Assembly (NCBI GenBank): GCA_964589145.1
Contig: CAZPSL010000195.1
Span: 1-17,519, forward strand
DNA: 17,519 nucleotides
Reading direction: 5' to 3'
From: UBA11858 sp964589145
Lineage (GTDB): Bacteria; Chloroflexota; Anaerolineae; Anaerolineales; UBA11858
Shown: positions 1 to 5,832 of the stretch, piece by piece
Numbering within the stretch: the stretch's first letter is position 1
Layout: each line of letters opens with the position of its first letter
Made by a program: the position numbers and the translations under genes
The notes under the pieces: generated by a model
Told to the model about the DNA's origin: nothing
Database searches by the model: none
Seen by the model: the letters and a program-made list of their open reading frames with translations, nothing else

Positions 1-414
1 TGGGGCGCGGTGGAAATATCGGCGGGAGCGCCAGGAGAAAAAGCGGGGCATCTCCAGGGCGAGCAAGTCGTCCACGCACTGCTCGATAACCAGATCGTTG
101 ACCGAAACCAGAAAACTGGTCTGGAAACCCCATTCGTCAAAGGCGAGGTAAATGCGGTTCATCCCGAAGGTAAACTCATCCCGTAGGCGGGAGACATCGG
201 TGCGGCGCAAACTGGGTCCGTTGCCGATGACGAAACAGCGCTCGCCGCGGTATCTGTCCTTGAGGGCGGCCAACTGACGGATGCTCTCCCGCCGCCAGGG
301 GTGGAAGGTCGCCGCGGGCCACTGGGCGGCGCGCCCCAGCGCGTAACGGGCATCGCTGATGGGCTGCCAGATGGCGGGAGGGACGGCTTTTTTGATGGAC
401 TGACGGTAGGACAT
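1..414 (-). CDS. Partial DUF115/Maf-like or GT42-like putative glycosyltransferase (N-terminal 138 residues)
   Basis: The reading frame is open from an ATG at 414 to the window edge, so only the N-terminus is present. Residues 63-69 read IGNGPSL, followed by TFGMNRIYL (82-90) and NDLVIEQ (106-112). The GNGPSL turn followed by a short strand and an N-R/N-Q motif is the nucleotide-binding start of DUF115 (MptE-like, including flagellin-modifying Maf proteins) and looks much like the start of GT42 sialyltransferases. Both groups handle CMP-activated nonulosonic acids. That fits a gene lying downstream of two cytidylyltransferases and a NeuB-like synthase, so I infer a transferase for the sugar made here. 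No signal peptide is visible, so it is probably cytoplasmic. The start has no Shine-Dalgarno; it is preceded by a degenerate repeat. The family is fairly clear; the exact activity is not. Confidence 0.7.
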   Translation of the reverse strand, partial: MSYRQSIKKAVPPAIWQPISDARYALGRAAQWPAATFHPWRRESIRQLAALKDRYRGERCFVIGNGPSLRRTDVSRLRDEFTFGMNRIYLAFDEWGFQTSFLVSVNDLVIEQCVDDLLALEMPRFFSWRSRRYFHRAP

Positions 415-423
415 GGGAAAGGC

Positions 424-499
424 AGGAATCGGGAATCAGGAATCAGGAATTAGGAAGCGGGGATTGGGGTTGGGGTTGGGGTTGGGGTTGGGGTTTGGG
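424..499. repeat. Degenerate microrepeat tract ending in five TTGGGG copies
   Basis: The 96-base gap between the SDR stop and the next start holds GGAATCA-like units (424-453) followed by five perfect TTGGGG copies (464-493) and a final TTTGGG. The plus strand could form a G-quadruplex; the minus-strand transcript would carry CCCCAA repeats. It occupies the place where a ribosome binding site would be expected for the gene starting at 414. Confidence 0.85.
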
Positions 500-510
500 C
501 AAGGAACAGG

Positions 511-1281
511 TCACTCCGTGCTCAGGCGGGCGGTCGCGCCGCCGTCCACGACCAGGGGCTGGCCGGTCATGAACGAGGATTGCTCTTCATCGGCGAGGAA
601 GAAAATCGCCCGCGCAATCTCATCGGGGCGGCCCACCCTGCCGTTGACGGTTTTGCGCGCCAGGTTCTCCAGCCGCTGGTGGATTGTGCCCCCGTCCACG
701 TGGCCGCGCCCAAGGCCGGCGCGCAGCATGGGCGTATCCACCGCGCCGGGCAAAATCGCGTTCACGCGGATATTGTCGTGGGCGAACTCAATCGCCATCG
801 CCCGCGTCAGCGCCAGCAGGCCGCCCTTGCTGGCAGCGTAAGCGGCGATATTCGCCGAGGTCTGGATGGCGTGAACCGAGGAGACGTTGACAATCGCTCC
901 GCCGCCGTCCGCCTTGAGCAGCGGATAGGCCAGTTTCGCCGCCAAAAACACCGAGCGCAGGTTGGCCGCCATCACCGCGTCCCATTCGTCCACGGTGGTT
1001 TCGAGCAGGGGCTTGGCAATCTGATGGGCGGCGTTGTTCACCAGAGCGTCCAGGCTGTCGGTGAAGGCGCTCGCCCGCTCGAAGATGGCAGCCAGTTCCT
1101 CCGGGCGGGAGATGTCCGCCTGGATGAACAGCCCGCTTTCGGGGAACCCGTCCCCGAAGGGCTGGCGGTCCACCCCGATGACGCGCCATCCCTTTTCGGC
1201 AAACAGGGCGACCGTCGCCCGCCCGATGCCGCCCGCCGCGCCGGTGAGAAGGATGAACTTTTGTGGTTTCTGACTAGACAC
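511..1281 (-). CDS. Short-chain dehydrogenase/reductase (SDR), 256 aa
   Basis: A classical SDR: the Rossmann motif TGAAGGIG is at residues 13-20, NNAA at 82-85, the catalytic Ser at about 134-135 and YAASK at 148-152. The tail GQPLVVDGG is typical of the family. It would reduce or oxidise a hydroxyl/keto group with NAD(P)H in the cytoplasm. I chose the GTG at 1281, which gives a protein beginning MSSQKPQKFILLTG; the longer open frame to 1389 runs back through the end of the upstream dehydrogenase and has no SDR character. The gap to that dehydrogenase is 16 bases, so they are probably co-transcribed, together with the cytidylyltransferase before it. In this setting it likely modifies a sugar acid or precursor; substrate not predictable from sequence. 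Confidence 0.88.
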   Translation of the reverse strand: MSSQKPQKFILLTGAAGGIGRATVALFAEKGWRVIGVDRQPFGDGFPESGLFIQADISRPEELAAIFERASAFTDSLDALVNNAAHQIAKPLLETTVDEWDAVMAANLRSVFLAAKLAYPLLKADGGGAIVNVSSVHAIQTSANIAAYAASKGGLLALTRAMAIEFAHDNIRVNAILPGAVDTPMLRAGLGRGHVDGGTIHQRLENLARKTVNGRVGRPDEIARAIFFLADEEQSSFMTGQPLVVDGGATARLSTE

Positions 1282-1282
1282 T

Positions 1283-1312
1283 GCTAACCTGTAACCTTCA
1301 ACTCTCAACTTC
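1283..1312. repeat. GTTGAAG/GTTACAG microrepeat overlapping a gene end
   Basis: On the minus strand this reads as degenerate 7-8-base units (GTTGAGA, GTTGAAG, GTTACAG, GTTAGC). It supplies the last codons and the stop of the 2-hydroxyacid dehydrogenase and leads up to the GTG start of the SDR. The same units recur in the opposite orientation at 2251-2290. Confidence 0.7.
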
Positions 1313-2245
1313 CATCCCCAGGCCCTCCAGCAGGTTGCGGATGGTGCTCCAGTGGACGCGTTCCCAGGCTGCGGGGCTGGAATTGGCATTGTGGGGTGCG
1401 AGCATCACGTTTTCCATGCCGAGCAGCGGGCTGGATTTGGGGATGGGTTCGGTTTCAAAGACGTCCAGCGCCGCCCCGGAGATTTGACCGTTTTCGAGGG
1501 CGGCAATCAGGGCGGGTTCATCCACCACGGTACCCCTCGAGGTGTTGATCAAAACCGCGGAAGGGCGCATCAGCCCCAAAGTCCGCGCGTTCATCAGGTG
1601 GAAACTGGTCGGGTTGAGGTCCACATTCAGGGAAACGAAATCCGCACGGGCCAGCAGGTCATCCAAATCCGTCATCTCCACCCGAAAATCGCTCACGAAA
1701 TGGGGGTCCACCTCGGCGATGTCGTTGCCCAGCAGCGTCATCCCGAAGGCGCTGGCACGCCGCAGCACCGCCTGCCCGATGCGTCCCACCCCGACCACGC
1801 CGAGAGTACACTCCCCCAGCGTTTTGCCGGGGATTTTGCGCCACTCGCCGCGCTTCATGGCGGCGTCCATCCAGGGCTGGCGGCGGGCAAAGGCAAGGAT
1901 GTAGCCCATCACCGTGTCGGCAACCGGGTTGGTGAAGGCGTTGGGCGTGCGCGCCACCCGAATGCCCAGACGGGCGCAGGCCTCCCGGTCAATGGAATCC
2001 ACGCCCGTGCCCCACTTGGAGATGACTTTCAGCCGCGGGGCGCAGGCTTCGAGAACGCGGGCGGTATAGCGGTCGTCACCGCAGATGGCGCCGTCGAACT
2101 GACCGGCGTAGCGCAGCAGGTCGGCTTCTTCCATGCGCTCGCGCACGTCGGGGACGATGAGTTCCAGGCCGTAGTCCTCCAGCACGGGGCGGAAGCGGTC
2201 GAGGAAGGGGATCATGTAGGGGGCGGTGAGGAGGATGGTGGGCAT
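1298..2245 (-). CDS. D-isomer-specific 2-hydroxyacid dehydrogenase (phosphoglycerate dehydrogenase-like), 315 aa
   Basis: It has the full architecture of the NAD-dependent D-2-hydroxyacid dehydrogenase family: a split substrate domain, the nucleotide motif GVVGVGRIGQ (residues 149-158), and the catalytic triad Arg237 (in INTSRG), Glu266 (in DVFETEP) and His285 (in APHNA). WGTGVDSID at 78-86 is the usual substrate-loop region. Length is normal for family members lacking a regulatory ACT domain. It interconverts a 2-keto acid and a D-2-hydroxy acid in the cytoplasm. Its place between a divergent CMP-sugar synthetase and an SDR argues against general serine metabolism and for a role with an acidic sugar or a small acid substituent. 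The ATG at 2245 has no Shine-Dalgarno. The last residues (MEVES) are encoded by a microrepeat. Confidence 0.9.
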   Translation of the reverse strand: MPTILLTAPYMIPFLDRFRPVLEDYGLELIVPDVRERMEEADLLRYAGQFDGAICGDDRYTARVLEACAPRLKVISKWGTGVDSIDREACARLGIRVARTPNAFTNPVADTVMGYILAFARRQPWMDAAMKRGEWRKIPGKTLGECTLGVVGVGRIGQAVLRRASAFGMTLLGNDIAEVDPHFVSDFRVEMTDLDDLLARADFVSLNVDLNPTSFHLMNARTLGLMRPSAVLINTSRGTVVDEPALIAALENGQISGAALDVFETEPIPKSSPLLGMENVMLAPHNANSSPAAWERVHWSTIRNLLEGLGMEVES

Positions 2246-2250
2246 GGAAG

Positions 2251-2290
2251 GGAGTTGAAAGTTACAGGTTGAAGGTTGCAGGTTGGGCGT
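2251..2290. repeat. GTTGAAA/GTTACAG/GTTGAAG/GTTGCAG microrepeat filling a gene junction
   Basis: The 44-base gap between the cytidylyltransferase stop and the dehydrogenase start is almost entirely about five degenerate 7-base units (GTTGAAA, GTTACAG, GTTGAAG, GTTGCAG, GTTGGGC). The same family is inverted at 1283-1312 and a related fragment is at 5791-5815. Confidence 0.75.
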
Positions 2291-2955
2291 TAGCGGTTTT
2301 GCAGCAAAATCTCTGCGACGGTGAACTGCCAGAGTTCGTCAATGTCCCAGGCTTCGATGGGGTCGTCCATCACGAACATCAGCGGACGCTCGCCGAGGCG
2401 GTTGCGGCGCGCCAGCAGGGTTTCGCGGCGGAAGATGTAAATGCAGGAGTTCTCTTCGTAAACGGGGGGTAAATCCTGGGTCTGAAGGAGGATCGCCGGG
2501 TTGTGATTGATGGGCTGGGTGAGTTGGTTCCACAGTCGGGTTTGCAGCCGCGTGACCGAGAAGAGCGAATCGAAAGCCGGGTAGTTGGCGGTGAGCGACC
2601 GGATCGCTTTTGAAATTGTCTCCGCCCGCAGGAGGGGGTTGGTGCTGTGGGTCTGGAGGTAGAAATCGGCTTCGACCCGTCCCGTATCGTGCGCCAGGAT
2701 TTCGTTCATCGGGATTGCGTCGGCGCGCAGGGCTTCGGGACGCTCCACCACGCGCACCTGCGGAAAATCCGCCCGCAGGCCGTCCATGATGACCGGAGAG
2801 TCGGTATCCACCAGAATTTCGGCGATCTCCGGCACGGTCAGCAGGGTTTCGATGATGTGCCGGTAGAGCGGTTTCCCGGCGAGGGGGCGGTAGTTCTTGC
2901 CCGGCACCCGCTGGGAGTGGTGCCTCATGGGAACGAGGGCGACGATTTTGGTCAT
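2290..2955 (-). CDS. Divergent acylneuraminate cytidylyltransferase family protein (NeuA/KdsB-like), 221 aa
   Basis: The N-terminal nucleotide-binding loop is LVPMRHHSQRVPGKN (7-21), aligning with the L-I-P-A-R-x-G-S-x-R-x-P-x-K-N signature of CMP-nonulosonate and CMP-Kdo synthetases but with M-R-H-H-S instead of A-R-x-G-S. QTHSTNPLLR (101-110) replaces the usual PTSP segment and DIDE (204-207) provides the metal-binding acidic pair. The fold is therefore supported, but it belongs to a subfamily distinct from the NeuA-like gene at 11028-11777. It probably activates an acidic sugar with CTP. It is followed 44 bases later by a 2-hydroxyacid dehydrogenase and then an SDR, forming a likely three-gene unit. 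The ATG at 2955 has no Shine-Dalgarno. Substrate unknown. Confidence 0.87.
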   Translation of the reverse strand: MTKIVALVPMRHHSQRVPGKNYRPLAGKPLYRHIIETLLTVPEIAEILVDTDSPVIMDGLRADFPQVRVVERPEALRADAIPMNEILAHDTGRVEADFYLQTHSTNPLLRAETISKAIRSLTANYPAFDSLFSVTRLQTRLWNQLTQPINHNPAILLQTQDLPPVYEENSCIYIFRRETLLARRNRLGERPLMFVMDDPIEAWDIDELWQFTVAEILLQNR

Positions 2956-3002
2956 AGTTTCGCTGATTGATGGTTTCGAGGACTTGCCTGCAAGGGTTTG
3001 TG

Positions 3003-3073
3003 CACCACAAAGGCACTAAGACACAAAGTTTTATTCTTTTCTTAGTGCCTTCTTCTTCGTGCCTTCGTGGTCG
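3003..3073. repeat. CACGAAGG-type imperfect hairpin repeat, copy 1
   Basis: The left arm CACCACAAAGGCACTAAG pairs with a right arm ending CTTCGTGCCTTCGTGGT, with about 15 of 18 positions complementary, around an AT-rich loop. With copy 2 it fills most of the 282-base gap between the flavin-domain gene and the second cytidylyltransferase gene. I see no gene in this gap. Confidence 0.8.
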
Positions 3074-3147
3074 AAAACGCAGCAGCCCGCCATTAGGGAT
3101 TTTTGCGTCCGCTTCCATGCAGGGTTTGCCAGCCATCCATGGGTTTG

Positions 3148-3215
3148 CACCACAAAATCACTAACTCACCAGGTTTTAGCCTTTTCTTCGTGCCTTCGTG
3201 CCTTCGTGGTGAAAA
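3148..3215. repeat. CACGAAGG-type imperfect hairpin repeat, copy 2
   Basis: It begins CACCACAAAATCACTAAC and ends with two full CTTCGTGC units before CTTCGTGGTG, again an imperfect inverted repeat. The bases just before each copy (GGGTTTG, then CACCACAAA) are also shared, suggesting that a unit longer than the hairpin was duplicated. Confidence 0.78.
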
Positions 3216-3237
3216 GGAGCAGCGGTCTGACTGTGAA

Positions 3238-3786
3238 TTATACCCGTTCCCCAAAGCGGAACGCGCCGGGGAAATCGGGGGCAGCCTGCTTCTGCTTGCC
3301 GCTCCAGGCCTCGATTTTCAGCCGCAGGACGGCAACGGCCTTCAGGTCCGCCTCCCGAACCGGGCGGTAATCCTCCCGCTCCGGCAAATGCGGGAAATAC
3401 TTCGCCAGCAGCAATTCCAGGGCACGGCGGGCCTCGGTCAAGTCCTCCACCACCTGCACGAAGCCGAAAACCACCACGCCGGCGTATTCCGTATCCACCC
3501 GCCAGGCTTCCGCCGCCGGGAGCAGCCGTCCCGCGCGGCTGACGTTGAAGTTGGCGCGTGCGCCGTCCCGCACCAGGTCGAAGGTGCGCCCCTTGCGCGC
3601 GCCGTGCAGGTAGATGACATGCTGCTCCGCATCGTAAACAAAGTTGCGGGCGACGGTAAAAGGCTGTCCGTCGCGGCAGAGCGCCAGCACCCCGTATTCG
3701 GAACGGCGCAGAAAATCCACGATCCAGGCGTCATCGTGGACTGCGAGTTCCGCACGGCGGATTTTGGTCAGGTCATCCATGATCAA
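3238..3786 (-). CDS. Pyridoxamine 5'-phosphate oxidase-family (FMN split-barrel) protein, 182 aa
   Basis: The N-terminal half has the split-barrel pattern of NimA/PNPOx-like flavin proteins: FLRRSEYGVLALCRDGQPF (25-43), VARNFVYD (45-52), VIYLHGARKGRTFDLVR (57-73) and a strand NFNVS (79-83). Such proteins bind FMN, F420 or haem and act as small cytoplasmic reductases or oxidases. A methionine codon at 3780 is an equally good start, giving 180 residues; neither has a Shine-Dalgarno. It is set apart on both sides by repeat elements, so it may have its own transcription and need not belong to the glycan pathway. Family call is good; cofactor and substrate cannot be read from sequence. Confidence 0.85.
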   Translation of the reverse strand: MIMDDLTKIRRAELAVHDDAWIVDFLRRSEYGVLALCRDGQPFTVARNFVYDAEQHVIYLHGARKGRTFDLVRDGARANFNVSRAGRLLPAAEAWRVDTEYAGVVVFGFVQVVEDLTEARRALELLLAKYFPHLPEREDYRPVREADLKAVAVLRLKIEAWSGKQKQAAPDFPGAFRFGERV

Positions 3787-3820
3787 GTCAATCTGCTTCT
3801 ATCCGAATTTCTGCTTTGTA

Positions 3821-3945
3821 ACACGAAAATCCACGAATAAAACGAATATCACGAATTTTCGCTTTTTTGTTCGTGCTATTCGTGCGATTTGCCGCATTCG
3901 TGTTCCCCGGACAGCACCCTTTGGACTATCCGCAACTCCGGTTAC
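3821..3945. repeat. Dispersed ~120-bp imperfect-palindrome element, copy A
   Basis: It shares, in order and orientation, the blocks ACACGAAAATCC, CGAAT/AACGAAT/CACGAATT, GTGCTATT, CGCATTCGTGTTCC, CAGCAC, TATCCGCAACTC and GGTTAC with the copy at 15126-15242. The left arm (ACACGAAAATCCACGAA) and the middle (TTCGTGCTATTCGTG, CATTCGTGT) are roughly complementary, so a hairpin is likely. The GGTTAC end overlaps the TAA stop of the GT2 gene at 3942-3944. Confidence 0.85.
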
Positions 3946-4943
3946 TCCTCGTACCGGATCGGCTCCACGGGGCGCGGGGCGGGCGTTTTCTCGTCCAGGA
4001 TGCCGGGCGGGTAGTAGAACGCCTGATGCAGGGCGGCATCCACCGGCCCGGAGAAGTTGTAGCCGCGGTAAGTGCCCGTGTACTGCATCCAGCGAAACCA
4101 GAGAATGCTCCACCAGTGCTGCGCCAGCACCCCCTCCCGGCGCGCCTGCATCAGGTCGGAGAAGGTCGAACCCAGCCACAGGCGCAGAAAATTCCACAGC
4201 GTAAAGCGGCTCCGGGGCAAAATCTGGCGCATGGCAATCGCCTCGCGGCGGTAGCGGTTGTGAACCTGCGCCGGGGTCTCATCGTGCAGGTGGATGACCT
4301 CCGCCTCGGCGACGTAGGCAATCGCGTAGCCCTGTTCAAAAGCCCAACTGCTCCACGCCAAATCTTCCAGGCCGGTGAGGGCCTCGTTGTAAGGATGCTG
4401 CTCCCACAAGGCGCGGCGGATAGCGGCGTTGGCGTTGTGCGAATAGGGGTGCCCCTGCCGGGGCTGGGAGACATCGGGGAAATACTTGCGGAAAAACTGA
4501 TGCTCCGAATACCAGTTGGTTTCACCGCCGCGCTGTTTGCCGTAACTCACCGCCACCTGCGGATCGGAGAACGGTTCCAGCAGACGCTCCAGCCAGTCGG
4601 GATAAACCGGGTAGCAGTGCGCGCTGATGTTGACGATGAATTCCCCGGAGGCGGCTGCCACCCCGCGGTTGAGCGACCGCCCGAAGGTAAACTCCTCCTT
4701 GGAGATGTGAACCACCCTGGCCCCGTGGCGGGTCGCAATCTGGACGGTTTGGTCTGTGGAGCCGGAATCGACCACGATCACCTCCACATCCCGGAGGGTT
4801 TGCCGCTCGATGCCGGTCAGCAGCCGCCCGATGTGCTGCGCTTCGTTGTAGGCGCGAATGACAACCGAAACCCTGACTCGCTGACCCGCCGACTCGCTGA
4901 CTCGCTGACTCGCCGACTCGCTGACTCGCCGACTCGCTACCAA
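3942..4943 (-). CDS. Glycosyltransferase family 2, 333 aa (rhamnosyltransferase-like)
   Basis: A GT-A fold inverting glycosyltransferase: VSVVIRAYNEAQHI (25-38), VVDSGSTD (57-64), the NISAHCYP segment (105-112) in place of a strict DxD, and GLEDLAWSSWA (191-201) carrying the probable catalytic acidic pair. It would add a sugar from a nucleotide donor to a growing surface glycan on the cytoplasmic side. No start codon other than TTG at 4943 lies between the upstream stop and the conserved core, so that start is assumed; it overlaps the sulfotransferase TAG by seven bases. The first 24 residues are the translation of an 8-base repeat array (VSESASQR, VSESAGQR) and are not part of the family fold. 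The stop lies in repeat copy A. Confidence 0.9.
   Translation of the reverse strand: MVASRRVSESASQRVSESAGQRVRVSVVIRAYNEAQHIGRLLTGIERQTLRDVEVIVVDSGSTDQTVQIATRHGARVVHISKEEFTFGRSLNRGVAAASGEFIVNISAHCYPVYPDWLERLLEPFSDPQVAVSYGKQRGGETNWYSEHQFFRKYFPDVSQPRQGHPYSHNANAAIRRALWEQHPYNEALTGLEDLAWSSWAFEQGYAIAYVAEAEVIHLHDETPAQVHNRYRREAIAMRQILPRSRFTLWNFLRLWLGSTFSDLMQARREGVLAQHWWSILWFRWMQYTGTYRGYNFSGPVDAALHQAFYYPPGILDEKTPAPRPVEPIRYEE
4868..4939. repeat. 8-bp tandem array, GAGTCAGC/GAGTCGGC
   Basis: About nine copies of an 8-base unit (minus strand GAGTCAGC or GAGTCGGC) run from the sulfotransferase stop into the GT2 frame. Because eight is not a multiple of three the array encodes a 24-base/8-residue period, seen as VSESASQR-type repeats at the GT2 N-terminus. 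Unit boundaries are clear; start and end are good to a few bases. Confidence 0.9.
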
Positions 4944-5791
4944 TCATCCCCCTCCTCATAACCCAGCCGAACCAGCAAATCCCCGGCGACTTCCTTGAAG
5001 CGGGCTTTGTTCGCCTCGGTGAAGTGCTCGCGCCACTCGCCGGGCTGCCCCTTGCGGAAAGTGCCGGACTTTCGGGGGGCGATTCCAGCCTCCAGAGCGG
5101 CGATGGCCTGGTCGCGCGATGCGGCTATACGCAAACCGCGCCCATCCAGAAAATCCAGCAGGCGGTTGAGGGCCGCAGCGCGGTTCAAAATCAGGTCTTC
5201 AAAACGCAGGGGTAAAACTTCGGGGTAATCGAACCAGCCCAGATAGGAGTCGTAACGCTCCCTCACACTGGAGAGGGGAAACTCCGGGTCGCGGACGCCC
5301 TCAATGGCAGCATTCAGCCGCGCTTCCATGCTGTCCAATTTCTTGTAGTAACGGTGCATCCCGTGCCCCTCGTAGAGGTCGGTGGCGTAAAAAACGTGCG
5401 AGACGAGCATATCCCGCGGGTCGCGGTAGATGAAAATTGTCGCCCAGCCCGACGCGGTGAGCAGGGAACAGTACGGCTCCTCGGCATGAACATAGCCGTA
5501 GCGCAGGTCGCCGGGGCGCATGGCGCGCAGTTCGGCCAGCATCTGTTCGGGCGGGAGCGGGCGGTTGGCTTCGTCGCGGTTGACGGGGGGAAATCCGGGA
5601 TTGACCACGGGGGCGATTTCGGTCAGGCCCTCCAGCACCTGGGTGAGCAGGTGCGAGCCGGATTTGGGCATGGCGTTGCCGAAAATGCGCGGCGCTCGGC
5701 GCAGTTCATCGGCGCCCCAGCGGCGGGCAGCCTGGGCGCGGCGCATCTGCCAGCGGATTTTTTTCAGGGATGACTTGAGGGCAGGGTGCAT
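4937..5791 (-). CDS. PAPS-dependent sulfotransferase (Sulfotransfer_1 type), 284 aa
   Basis: All hallmarks of a PAPS-dependent sulfotransferase are present: the 5'-phosphosulfate loop PKSGSHLL (42-49), YRDPRDMLVSH (122-132) for 3'-phosphate binding, RFEDLI (196-201), and near the C-terminus RKGQPGEWREHF (246-257), the classical RKGxxGxWxxxF motif. His102 in YVHAEE could be the catalytic base. The reaction moves sulfate from PAPS to a hydroxyl or amine acceptor. No signal peptide, so it acts in the cytoplasm, where PAPS is made. The bifunctional PAPS synthetase at 13339-15051 in the same locus supplies the donor, and the neighbouring glycosyltransferases suggest a glycan acceptor; the acceptor itself is inference. 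The ATG at 5791 has no Shine-Dalgarno. Confidence 0.92.
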   Translation of the reverse strand: MHPALKSSLKKIRWQMRRAQAARRWGADELRRAPRIFGNAMPKSGSHLLTQVLEGLTEIAPVVNPGFPPVNRDEANRPLPPEQMLAELRAMRPGDLRYGYVHAEEPYCSLLTASGWATIFIYRDPRDMLVSHVFYATDLYEGHGMHRYYKKLDSMEARLNAAIEGVRDPEFPLSSVRERYDSYLGWFDYPEVLPLRFEDLILNRAAALNRLLDFLDGRGLRIAASRDQAIAALEAGIAPRKSGTFRKGQPGEWREHFTEANKARFKEVAGDLLVRLGYEEGDDW

Positions 5792-5815
5792 TCAGGTTTG
5801 AGGTTGCAGGGTGAC
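5791..5815. repeat. Short GGTTTGA/GGTTGCA microrepeat fragment
   Basis: Immediately upstream of the sulfotransferase start the plus strand reads AGGTTTGAGGTTGCAGGGTG, two degenerate units of the GTTGAAG/GTTGCAG family found at 1283-1312 and 2251-2290. It occupies part of the 41-base gap to the lipoprotein gene. Confidence 0.5.
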
Positions 5816-5832
5816 TGTGTCCGAGTGCCAGG

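Noticed and set aside
580..1287. Long plus-strand open frames opposite the SDR and other genes (also 1352-2272, 7559-9334, 13360-15246)
   Set aside because: They mirror minus-strand genes with clear family motifs, have Arg/His/Gly-rich composition typical of antisense frames in GC-rich DNA, and show no domain.
3003..3215. CRISPR array in the repeat-rich gap
   Set aside because: Only two imperfect hairpin units of unequal sequence, no regular spacers and no cas genes.
4868..4939. Phage or plasmid origin iterons
   Set aside because: The 8-base units are shorter than iterons, are partly in coding sequence, and no replication protein is nearby.
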